Source: Blasia pusilla (lineage: Eukaryota > Marchantiophyta > Marchantiopsida > Blasiales). From it: a stretch of 64,000 bases of DNA. Both the position numbers and the translations under genes were made by a program. This document shows positions 23,568 through 33,844 of this stretch, piece after piece (the stretch's first letter is position 1; every line of letters begins with the position of its first letter). The stretch spans positions 21,080,001 to 21,144,000 of the forward strand of contig CM114272.1 of the NCBI GenBank assembly GCA_050084515.1, read 5' to 3'. The notes under the pieces are model-generated. The model had not been told where the DNA came from. It did no database searches and saw only the letters and a program-made list of their open reading frames with translations.

Positions 23568-25229
23568 CCATTTCAGCTTTCCTTCAGATTTGTAAATGTT
23601 CTAGAAACTTTTGCTAGTTTTGCAGTCATGTGATGAATCACATGTTTACTGATGTTTACAATAGAGTCCTAGTGCTTGCAGGAAGTGAATTATCCTCAAA
23701 GGTCTCAGTTGATGTAGAAATCTCTGGAGGGTGTTCCTCTTGTACAGTTTCTCTTTTCAAAATTTAGCATTTGATATCTCAATCTCCACTTTTACCCGAA
23801 ACTTAGTTTATCAGTTATGACCTTTCCCATTAATTTGAGTGTTACTAGCTACTATATGTTCTTGTAGATTATTTTACTTGAAAAGATAGGTCTTAGAAAT
23901 GATTTTTTTGGCGAACTCATAGAACTTGCTGCACTAAGGTCTCACTGAGGGAGACCGTCTCTTCTTGTTCCAATCTTCAAACAAAAGGGACAAGGATTTT
24001 GTCAGTCTTCTGAATCTCAAACAGTTCACGGAACAATAAATTACAGATCTGAATACTTGTGGATGGCCCACAAGGCCTACTACGTTCTCGTCTCTTGTCT
24101 TCTATGCCTCTTACTCTGATGTGCAGCAATGAATGTCTGGCTGAGAAGTTTAGTGGCATCAGCTGATCCTGTCGGTGTCGATGAACGGCATGTATCTTTT
24201 TTCAAGATAACCTAAGGAGTGCCCAAGGTGCTCTCTTCTCAAACTGGAGTGGAAGTTCTTGTAGATTATCCATCTCAATTGACAGGAGTTTGAAACAGGG
24301 ATAGATGACTTCGAATAGTTGATATCATGACACCAGGAGCTTCTTTGGCTTTTGAACTTTTACCTCAAATAAGATGGAAGACAAGTTTCAGCAGGTTGCT
24401 GCGATAGTTCGTTGTTGTCTGTCAGTGGTCAGTGGTTGTATGTTATATGATTATGAGGTGTGAAACATGGTGCTGTTACTAGCTCCCTCTAGTAGTACTG
24501 GTTGGTGTATGGGTGTGTCGCATGCCATTGTAAGCTGGCAAAGCAGTGAAATGTGATGACATAGGAGAGGTTTTTTACATGTTTCACTGCTCTTTCAAAT
24601 CAAGAAATGGATGTCCGTCCATGTTATGTGGGTCTCAAGTCCCACCAGGTGTTCTGATACTCGTTCTTGCTCCACTTGGTTAGTGCTGTGTTTAGATCCA
24701 GAGTTGAAAGGTCTGCTGCATTCCTTGGATTGTAATATGCCAATCTAGTCCGTGGGTTGGATAGCTGTTCTAGTTTTTTCATCTAGTGAGTATCTTGCCA
24801 TAACTAATGACTGGCTTGGGTGGCAATAAACTTTGAATCTTTCCTTTAGGGCCACCATTGAAGTAAAAGGGTTGAGTGATGGGACCTGTGATTTCTGGTA
24901 CAAAATTTAATACGGAAATCTAGTTTAGTTCTTTCACGCTTCAAATAATGGCATCGTGGGAAGTGAGACGGTGAGGTTGTGAAGGTCAGGTTAACTAATT
25001 AGTTACACATTCACTGCTTGAGAAAGGGTTAGGTGGAGAGTTTGAGAGAGAATTTGACCAGGTCAAAGACCTCTTGTAGCTGGACAGGCATGGCTTCTGG
25101 AATCGTGTCATGTTCCTGAGAAGACGAATGTAAGCATGGGAAGAATCCGAGTTTGTGTCTGGCCTCCTTGATGGAAGTGAATAATGAGATTTCCTTATTT
25201 CCATAAATGAGATGATTTTTGTGATATAA
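23568..25229. other. 3' flank of the RING gene; no further gene recognised
   Basis: This includes the presumed 3' UTR. AATAAA-like signals occur near 24036 and 24827 but I cannot choose between them. No other coding frame was supported. Confidence 0.4.
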
Positions 25230-28023
25230 TCTATACTATTTTAGTGGAGAGTGCGCCTTCATTGACCCTCGGCACTTTTGGGCATTGTTAAAAAGTATTT
25301 GATTTAAAATAACACTGAGAATTTGAAAGTTACGTAATTACAACAAAAATTACACAAAGCTCTACACCTGTAAACCCTTACACAAAACCTCACTCTAGTA
25401 AAAATTACAAAAGCTGCATACATAATTCATATGGGAATGAACAAAAGTAAGTGAGAATCAAAAGTTAGATTGCATTGTATTCTTAATAGTGAAAGCGATT
25501 CAAATAACAGAATGCACCTGAGATTCTTGACATTAATTCTTATGTTTCAGAACCTAGTATCATTAATGTGTCGAACACGGCCAAGCATGAAGTGGTGGAA
25601 GAGGAGTGAAGTATTCTATGGATTCTTCAATATGAAGAATTGTTCCATGCGATTCTATTCCTCTTTGACCTCTCCCATCTTTCATTTTAAAAATATAAGT
25701 TCAAATTGGGTTTTTTTCTTATTTCCATTTGATGGAAAGAAGACATGGTTTTGAGGATATATAAACCTCCTCTTTCCACGAATAGGATCCTATAATAAAT
25801 TAAGCAGGTTTTATTCTATTTACGATTAAATTTATGTTTATAATTGGATCAAAGGGTTCTTCTTGCATTTTTTATCTATTGAAATAAACTAAGCCCATCA
25901 CTATGCCCCTCTCCATTCAAAACAAACATTGCTCTATGACTTATTCCTCACATTCTCTTTGTGGTCATTTCAATGTTCTTTGTTACTTTCCCCATGAGTT
26001 TTGGGTTTAGTTATGCTTGTGGTCTTGTTACAATCATCTTTGGGAACTAGTTCTTTTGATACCAAATGGGCTTTTTCGTGTAACATTCTTCTTAGTTAAC
26101 ACCTGTTTTGGTGTAAGGATTTTTTTTGCCTATTCCACTTAAACATCTTGCCGATTGTATCATGATTTTCCCTTAATACTTTGTCGTCCTTTATACATTA
26201 TGGATCTTCTACCCGAATGTTGGGAAGATCGGTGTTGTAATGTGTGGATGTGTCCAACGATGTGTATTTTGTAGCAATGTGTATGCGCTCGACACATATC
26301 TCATCCTACCCGCAGTCTTCTCCAAATTAGCTTATGCAATCCCAATCTGGTAATATCTTGACTTTAAGTCAATCCTACTGAAGTACTTGAGCCCTTGATA
26401 GTCTATCAAAGAGATCATCGATACGCAAAAGAGGGTAATTATTCCTCATCGTCACTTTGTATTTCATGAGTTTTTAACTAGGTTTGCAGCGGAGGTCGAA
26501 AGGTGGAGGCTTTACTATGACCCACACTATCTGTCATATATGGACAAAGCCGTTTACATAGGATGAGTTAGAAAATGTATGAAAGTATCCCCGAAAAACT
26601 TTCATATTATGATACATATATTGATCCTTAGAAGTAATTCATGAGAAAGGGTTTCATTTTTATTAGATTAGAGGGAGAGAAGAAAAAAATAAACAAAACA
26701 GAACTTTAAAAATGTAATTTTCTTTTCAATAGGAGAAGAAAAATAATTTCAATTGAAGAGGGGAGAAGTGAAAAAGTTAAATTTTCAATAATGTGATATT
26801 TCATGAGAACTTTTTATTTACAATATAGGAGGAGTGGGTGAGATGGAGGTTTATTTTCAATAGGAGAGATGAAGAGAGAACGGGCTAAATTTTCAACAAT
26901 GGATGGATTTGAAAAGAATTTTTTTGAAGTGGTTTATTATCAATAGATGAGGGTTTAAGAAATGAGATTTCACTTTCAAGAGAAAAGGGGAAAACAAAAA
27001 GTGGGAAATTAAAAAAAAGAAAGGGCTTTAAAAGGAATCTTTTTAAATTTTAATATGAAAGTTGAATCTAAGCTACTAAGAGAGGAAGTTTTTTCCACAT
27101 CCTTGGATGCCGTACATGTGTCATCCAACAAGAAGAAAATGTTCAAGAATTTGACCCTACTCATGAAAATGATGAACAACCTTATTAACTGCGCACATAG
27201 TCCTGATTCCACACTAGTTGTCAATAAGGCAGGGGAGAAGAAGAAACTAGGAAAATTTTAAGCGAAAGAGAACTTTCAAGGATATTTTTTTGAAAAATGC
27301 TCAATTTCAAGGGAGATAAGAGGAAAGATAGAGAAAAAAATTTCAATTGGACGTGAGGTAGGGAAGGAGGTCCAGATCCAACTTCTCCTAACCCTCCCTT
27401 TCTTTGCAAAGGTAAGGCTAGGATAGGGGTGGAGGGGAAATATGGAAAAGATAGGCGAAAACATATGGATCCTCTTCATATGAAAGTACAAAGTAAACAC
27501 ATTCTCTTTCTTTCCTTGAAATTTTATGACATTCGATGTGTACTTTCGGTAATAACCAAATACGAGGACTCATTCAACAAAGGCAACACATTAAATAGGT
27601 GTTGTAAAGAGGGCATCCAAAGAAATGCACATGGCAATGGGTAAGTGGATCCAAGTTGTTGTTTTCTGTGATGAAATATACTTGTAACACAAAAATTATT
27701 GCGTACACTTCATCTACATTATTAATGCCTTCCTGATTTACAAACACCTATTTGTTTGACATGTGACAACCGAGCAGCAAGAAAATATTTCCTATCCTAC
27801 GGGCAACAAGAAAATGTTTCCACCTCGAATGGCAACAAAAAATAGATTTGTGTGGAGCTGCCGCCTAGTACAACTTTGTCGTTCCACTATATCCAAGTAT
27901 TTGACTCATTGTATTATTCTAGTGTTAGAGAAATCAAAGAATGCTATTCCTCCAATGACGGATCGTCTACTGAATTGAAGGATACCCTCCTGGTGGCAAA
28001 GCTGTCGGGTTTTCCATGAGTCA
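25230..28023. other. AT-rich intergenic region with short Helitron-like pieces
   Basis: At 25230, after an A, is TCTATACTATTTTAGTGGAG followed by AGTGCGCCTTC, similar to the start of the 16185 unit; its 3' end was not found. From about 26640 to 27350 the DNA is purine-rich (A/G) with loosely repeated 'AATTTTCAATAGGAGA' phrases. No gene was recognised. Confidence 0.35.
27713..27922 (+). mobile_element. Candidate short non-autonomous Helitron, second copy
   Basis: It starts TCTACATTATTAATGCCTTC and keeps the phrases 'TTTGACATGTGACAA' and 'CAAGAAAATATTTCC', also found (slightly changed) in the 16185-16406 unit. It ends CTAG before T and is 210 bp. The 3' half differs from the other copy. Confidence 0.4.
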
Positions 28024-31000
28024 TCATGCAGAGTTGCATGTTGGATTTGTGGGATAAGGATCGTCCTGCTCCAAATACGAGCCCGAACCTCGATTGTAGT
28101 ACCAATCGCCTATACTCTGCGCCATTGTCTGAATCCGAGAGAAGCAAGCGTAAATGGTCTCTTCTATCCATTCAGTAATATATCAAATAGCATGACGCTG
28201 ACCTTACAAAGCAGATGTTTCCGTGGTGTAGTTGGTCATCACGTCAGTCTAACACACTGAAGGTCTCCAGTTCGAACCTGGACGGAAACAGTTGAACGTT
28301 TTCTTCCATTGTCAGCCAAGAAAATAAAAGATTAAAATTTTTAGGTTTCATTTTTTAACTAAATAAAATTTAGTCGAAGAAGCCAGGTTAGTAAAATCTT
28401 TTTTTTTGACACTTGTTCGTCTGAAAGTGTTTACGCGCCCTAGAAGTGAGTGATCATCCCGACGCGCGAGGCCAAGACCCTAAGTTCATGGAGAACCGAG
28501 AAGTTAAAATTTCGATATTTCATTGCAAAGTCTGTTTATGTCATTGGGGGCAGTGAGCAGCTCCATCGATCGAGCTTTAACGCAAGAAGTTAAGGGGCCT
28601 GCTACGAAGTTTTGAGTCAAATTTGAGGCCCATCGCCACGCGACCAGACTCACTCAATCAAGCCTTTTAGCCCAATCCCGGGGAGTACTGGACCACTGTT
28701 TTACCAATCCAAGTGCCGGAGCCAATAATCGGGTGCAGATGAAACAAGTGCATTCCCGATTGAATCTTGAACCGGGGTGAATGATCGATCGACGGGCCCA
28801 TGAAGTAGGGAGTGTGGTAGGTACCTTCCCGCGGAGCGTGAAAGTCGGTGCATTGTTCCATTGGGCAGTGGCGGAGGACATGCAGTGAGTGGAGCAGGAG
28901 ATTAGGAAGTCCCCATTTTTATGAGACTCCATGTGCAGCGGTTCGAGGGACCGGATCATTGTGTTCCTCGCTTCTATACACCACGATTTAGGGTTAATTC
29001 TGCCTTGACAACCCAATGGATCATCCCGGAAGAGCAAAGATTCCCAGGAGTTGGAGGCATCCAGCGTAATCACCGAGGGCTAGCACTAATCATAATGTCC
29101 ACAGTTCTTGCTATAGCTTGAATGGGACATCTGAGAATTCGTGATTCGAAAGCATCGTGAACTATTTTCTTGCCAGCTTGAGTGAGACGACTGATGAAAC
29201 TTCAAGGTTCGAATGAATCGTAAGAGTCGTCTGAAGGTGGCGGGAAGTCCAGGATCGAAAACATACCTTGCAGGACAGCAATCTGCTGCTTGTCGCAGTC
29301 GTAGATGTTCATCTTACACGAGTTCCACTGTCCCGAGGGATCTAAATTATTCGGAGCTATGAGATTGCCAATCTGTCAAAAGGCAAATGTCAGAAATACA
29401 AGAGCTATGATCCATGTCGAAACTCAGGACGATGCTTCCCGTTCCCAGCGCGTAACACAGCTATAACTCTATCCAAATCTTTCTTGGTGCTCGCTACTCA
29501 GCTAGATTGCTATGGTGGGAACGTGGGACCATCACCTGCCACGAGTCGTAAGCAGATTGCAGGATGAATAGTGGCGTCTGGATGTAAGGGAGAATGTATT
29601 GTGGGAAGAAGCACTTCCACGTCTGCAACAATGGGCGACCATATTTGTATATCCAAGTTAGCTTTGTAGATCTTGCATAAGAGGATGGTTGGCGAACCCA
29701 AATCGTTCCCAAGCTGTGATAGTTTGCTGCACTAGAATAGTTAGAGAGGACAATCAAAAGATACCTCAGATTGTTGTCTGTCAGCTGTGCAACGATCATT
29801 TAGAGTCGAATTCTGCAGTCAGTAGACAAAGACTTCACAGAATCAGCCGTGGCGCTCGGACCATCAGATGCAAACAGACCTGAATTTTAGGTGAAGTTGA
29901 TCTCATGCAGCATCGAAGTTCTCGTATGTAGGATCAGAGAGTCCGGAACACGTTCGGGGTAAACGTAGGATTAAGGGAATGGAATTTGAACATTGTGAGA
30001 CAGAGATCTCAACGTCGAGAAGATTGTGTTTAGATCGATAGATGGAGACAATTAAGACCTAGAGACATGCGTACATGTAGTGTCGCAACATTCCGAAAGA
30101 AGTCCCCCGCACTATGGCCTCCTGTAATATCTGCACTGCAAGATTCCATGACGTAGCATAGCCAGATCAATGAATAGTCGACCGTGCTTCAAATTCATGG
30201 CATATCCATTGAATTTGTGGTTAATGTAAACTATTACTGCATATTGGGAGCCGGGATTTCAAAGAATTCACCTTCCCAATTAGATAGTTCCATCTTCTAA
30301 TTGGGAAGGTTGAAATTTTTGGGTAGGTGGATAGGTACGTACACGTCGAGAAAGAATCCAGCATCTGCAACGCACTTCACGGACGCGCTTGCTGGAAAAA
30401 GAGCTTTGAATTCATCACAATGGAAGATCGCCGTTATTCCCCCTGCCGAACACCCAGTGAGAATGCCCTGCAAGTGCGTCACCCATTCCCAGATTTAGCT
30501 TCAGACGGACTCCATTTGATTTCGTGAAAGCAGAGAAAGCTCATTTACTACTAAAAGGACTTCATTCCTGTTTCATAAACGTAGACTGAGGGAGACTTCA
30601 TCGGGATTTCCTACACGCAGAGAGAACGAAAAAAGACATCATTTTGATTCAGAAACGTGGCGGACGAGAAAGAGTTTTTTCTGATGGATTTCTCGAACGT
30701 AGAAACTGAGAAACGGTTTTTTTTGTTTTTTTTTAAATTTCAAAGTCGTCGAGTCAGAGAGTGACTTCCTTCTGATTTCATTAACACAGACAAAATAGGC
30801 TTCAGAAGGATTTCATGAACTAGAGACTCGGAAAGATTTCCTTTCGACTGATTCCTAAAAGACTGACGAAAAGTCCGTTCAATTCATTGCAAACACATCA
30901 ACAACTTCTCAGAATTGTGAGCATTTGCATGTGGGGTGGAATTAGATTAGCACCTTGTCTGCCGCTTGCATTCCCTTGGCAAGAAGATCCTCCATGATGG

Positions 31001-33293
31001 CCGCCCACACTCTCTGCCCTCTAAAGTAGAGATACTGCAGCTCAACATGAATTATCAGACTCCCGACTTAACAACAGAAGTACGTACGTTTCATCGCAGA
31101 CTTCCATTACTTTTCCTTTCGAGTTGCCATCTCGAGCTCAAGCTGTGACATATTTGAAGCATCGATGGACGACAGGAATGGCTCACAAATAACAGCTGTG
31201 ACCGATGGGCAAACCCTGATAATTTCTCATAAGAAATGCGTGAGTTTGTGTCTACTATTGAAGGTTAAGGCACCCCACAGGGAAAAAAAAAATTTGAATG
31301 AAGACACCAATGGGGGAAAAGAGGTCGGTAAGGACACGCATGAGATTACATCGCGAATTTCAGCATGAAAGAAGGAAGAATGGGCACTCAGAGATTGCGA
31401 TAGAAAGAAGACTCAAGGATTTAGAATTATGTCACGGAAAAGATTTTAGTCGGAGGGTCCACACACCCCACCCTCCATCCCGCACACACACACGTACTTG
31501 AGATGCATCGCTGCTCGGATCGCTCCCACTGACAAGGACAGGTTGCTCTAGATTTCCAGTCAGAGACGATCCGTCACAGTATCTCACCCACACATGATTC
31601 CAGTTGTAGAAGTCTGCACATGCCAACAAACCGAGCGGACAGAATTTTGCCGTCAGTGAAACGGCTGAGCGACCGACGATCCTATCGATCAAAGAAGAAG
31701 TAATGCAACTTTTCGAGGATATTAAATTAACCCATTAGAGCAACTGCCTGCGCCCGAATGGATCCGTGCGCTAGTCTAGTCTGCAGTAATCTAGCTCTCT
31801 AGCTCCTAACGATGGTGATCATGGCTGGCCGCTGGTGGAGCCAAGCTCATCTACCCACATGGTGAACTGCTGCAAGAACCAGGAAAGATGCTATGGGCGA
31901 AAGCAGGCAGAAACAAAGTGCGCATGGTTACTGTAGCTAGACTATAAGGCTAGCTAGGGCTACCTACGAATGCCATCGATTGTGGGACACATGATAAATG
32001 AGAACATGTATGTGGTGTCTTAGCGCAAGCATTGTTCAGAAACTAGTACCTAGACCCTCTGAAGCTCGACTCGAAATCGAATTTCTGCTAGAAAAAATCC
32101 GAACGAACAAGAACTCCAGGGGGGCAAAAACAGGTACAGATTCAGCATGAGCTGACTACAGTTGACACCCTGAACTTCGACTCCTGATACAGTATCTGCC
32201 ATTGAACGATGCAAAAGTTAAGAGATTGAATATGAGATGATTGAGGTCATGGCTATGAAGTCAGATTTTATACGTCGCTTGATGGGAGTCATGATCGTGA
32301 TTCATACGGACTGCGATAAAGTCACCGCATTTACCGGGGCTTATAGCAGGGTTTCTGCTGAACATCCCAGTCACGGGATACGCATCCGGTTTCGCTTCGA
32401 CATTCGTTGACCCCAGAGAAACCCGAGCGCGAAATGTGCAGTCCCTTATATTGCTGCACCAGCCACCTCCCTGCATCCGTGCATGATTGTCAGTACATTT
32501 ATCTATGACCCCTCGTTATGAAGACGTCTCCACTGACACAGCACAATGTCATGAAAATTGAAGCCCAATGGCTCCTCTCGTCCCCAACGAACGTATACAT
32601 ATCCACTGAACAGTGCACAAGGCACCCGGGCCGGAGATGGATTTCGAGACAGAACTGCTCTCCATGAGGCACAAGAAAATCTCGAGGACGAATGTCCAGT
32701 TCATCCAATCCATTGACACTCCCAGTGCCACTCTATATAGTACCAATCACTGCTGCTCTCTCACACTGCCATGTACGTGGACGAGCTGAGCTGAGATGGC
32801 GAGAGTACCTCAACGTAAACTAACCAGCTGTTCTTCCCATCTCCATAACCAGGGATTATCCTGTACTCTGGTGGAGATCCATCCAAGCAGACTGTCACGC
32901 ATACACACCACCATCAGAGCTTAGCTGAACCCGTAGTGACAAAACAGCGAACCGAAGAGTCTGGCGAACACAATGTCGTAGGCTTACAAGCAAATGAACC
33001 TAGGTCGAGGGACGAGAAATTGAGCACGATCGGCAGAGCCTACGCCAAGCACTGTCTCGTGATTAAATGGGAGTCCCCTTCGAGAGGGAGAAGATAGTGG
33101 CAATTGAGCTATCACGCTGCACAGAAATATCCAGGAAACTACCTTCTCACGTACCTGCGCCTTTATCTCTTGCGTCCGTGACCTTCACAAGCGTAAATTG
33201 GCCCACGACGAAATTCGATCCCGACGAGAGCATGGGAACCAAGAGAAGAACGAGCAACCACCGTGGAGCCTGGATCATAATACTGGTGTCCAT
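28024..33293 (-). CDS. Pectin acetylesterase, secreted (plant PAE/notum family)
   Basis: Twelve exons fit with GT-AG introns and exact phase: 33293-33155, 32891-32809, 32470-32335, 31613-31498, 31034-30954, 30467-30343, 30135-30075, 29812-29765, 29622-29536, 29372-29267, 28970-28825, 28128-28024. The product is 410 aa, the usual family length. The N-terminus (residues 1 to about 30) is a signal peptide with a [10 protein letters not shown] core, so it is secreted to the cell wall. There it is expected to remove acetyl groups from pectin. Conserved blocks: [48 protein letters not shown], the nucleophile elbow GCSAGG (Ser192), [37 protein letters not shown] (Asp289), CSTHC (His356) and the end [13 protein letters not shown]. 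All three presumed catalytic residues are present. Exon 8 (16 codons) is the least conserved part. The ATG at 33293 was chosen because it places the hydrophobic core correctly. Confidence 0.93.
28217..28290 (+). tRNA. tRNA-Val (anticodon AAC)
   Basis: A 74-nt cloverleaf: acceptor stem GTTTCCG pairs with CGGAAAC, discriminator A; D arm GTGTAGTTGGTCATCAC; anticodon stem TCAGT/ACTGA with loop CTAACAC (anticodon at 28251-28253); T arm with GTTCGAACC, which is also the B box. No intron and no encoded CCA. A T-rich stretch downstream (TTTTTTTT near 28400) could end transcription, though a shorter TTTTTT at about 28350 is closer. It lies inside the last intron of the pectin acetylesterase gene, on the opposite strand. 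Confidence 0.96.
30270..30310. repeat. 15-bp-arm hairpin in pectin acetylesterase intron 6
   Basis: ACCTTCCCAATTAGA and its exact reverse complement TCTAATTGGGAAGGT surround an 11-nt loop. It is intronic, 33 nt past the donor of exon 6 in the gene's sense. Confidence 0.9.
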
Positions 33294-33384
33294 GGTCTCG
33301 GAATTCCAGCCCACGTCGTGCACTGGACGGTTTTGAATCAAATCCAGTACAACCATGCATACAATCTCCAGTGTCCAGACTAAC

Positions 33385-33391
33385 TATATAT
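33385..33391 (-). promoter_or_regulatory. Probable TATA box of the pectin acetylesterase gene
   Basis: On the minus strand this reads GGATATATAGTTAG, about 92 nt upstream of the chosen ATG. That would put transcription start near 33355 and give a short 5' UTR. This is inference from position and consensus only. Confidence 0.45.
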
Positions 33392-33521
33392 CCTTTCCAC
33401 TCATCTCATAGCCTAGAGCTCACTCGATCGGGACCGGCCAAGTTCTACTCTTTCTATCACAGTTAAAGCTCTCACATATACTCTCGCGCACATACTTCTT
33501 CCTGTAAGCCTTGGCTCACAA

Positions 33522-33844
33522 ATGCCAGCGCGACAAAGCAACAAGTAAGTCTCTTTCTTTATTTATTTACATCTAAAAGCTGGACTTGCAGGTATGTGCC
33601 TGTGTTCCAGTCGCGGGTGGACCCAAATTTCTCGGGTGATGTAGGTCTGTATAGCACCAAAATGTCCTCCATCGGTTGCTTCGCTTCCAACGTAATGGTG
33701 ACCGGTATCCCCCCTCATCTAGAGACCAGGTTCGTATCCCAACCCCAACTATTACTTCTCCTGAGGGTGATATGCGGCGACCAACCGGAGGGTGAACAGG
33801 CGGAGTACGAAGCTAGCAGTAGGCTGCTTTCCAAGTTTATGTAA
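33522..33844 (+). CDS. Possible small two-exon protein, unrecognised
   Basis: ATG at 33522 opens a 23-nt exon ending at a strong donor (AA before GTAAGT at 33545). Joined to 33592-33844 it gives 91 aa beginning MPARQSNKYVPVFQSRVDPN, with a leucine run (LLLLLR) about two-thirds through. The start loosely recalls the TMEM230 family (MP-R---KY, later VDP-F), but the two membrane segments of that family are absent, so I do not assign it. The proposed 47-nt intron is shorter than most plant introns. It diverges from the pectin acetylesterase gene, with 228 nt between the two ATGs. Expression evidence would be decisive. Confidence 0.3.

Noticed and set aside
28667-28740. Terminal exon of the pectin acetylesterase in the sequence ending WAKRLD
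   Set aside because: It has no similarity to the family C-terminus; the exon at 28128-28024 with GDWYYNRG and PYPTNPTC fits in phase and sequence.
28654-29073. 139-codon minus-strand frame as a separate gene
   Set aside because: It is exon 11 of the pectin acetylesterase read through into both flanking introns; the true exon is 28970-28825 by splice phase and homology.
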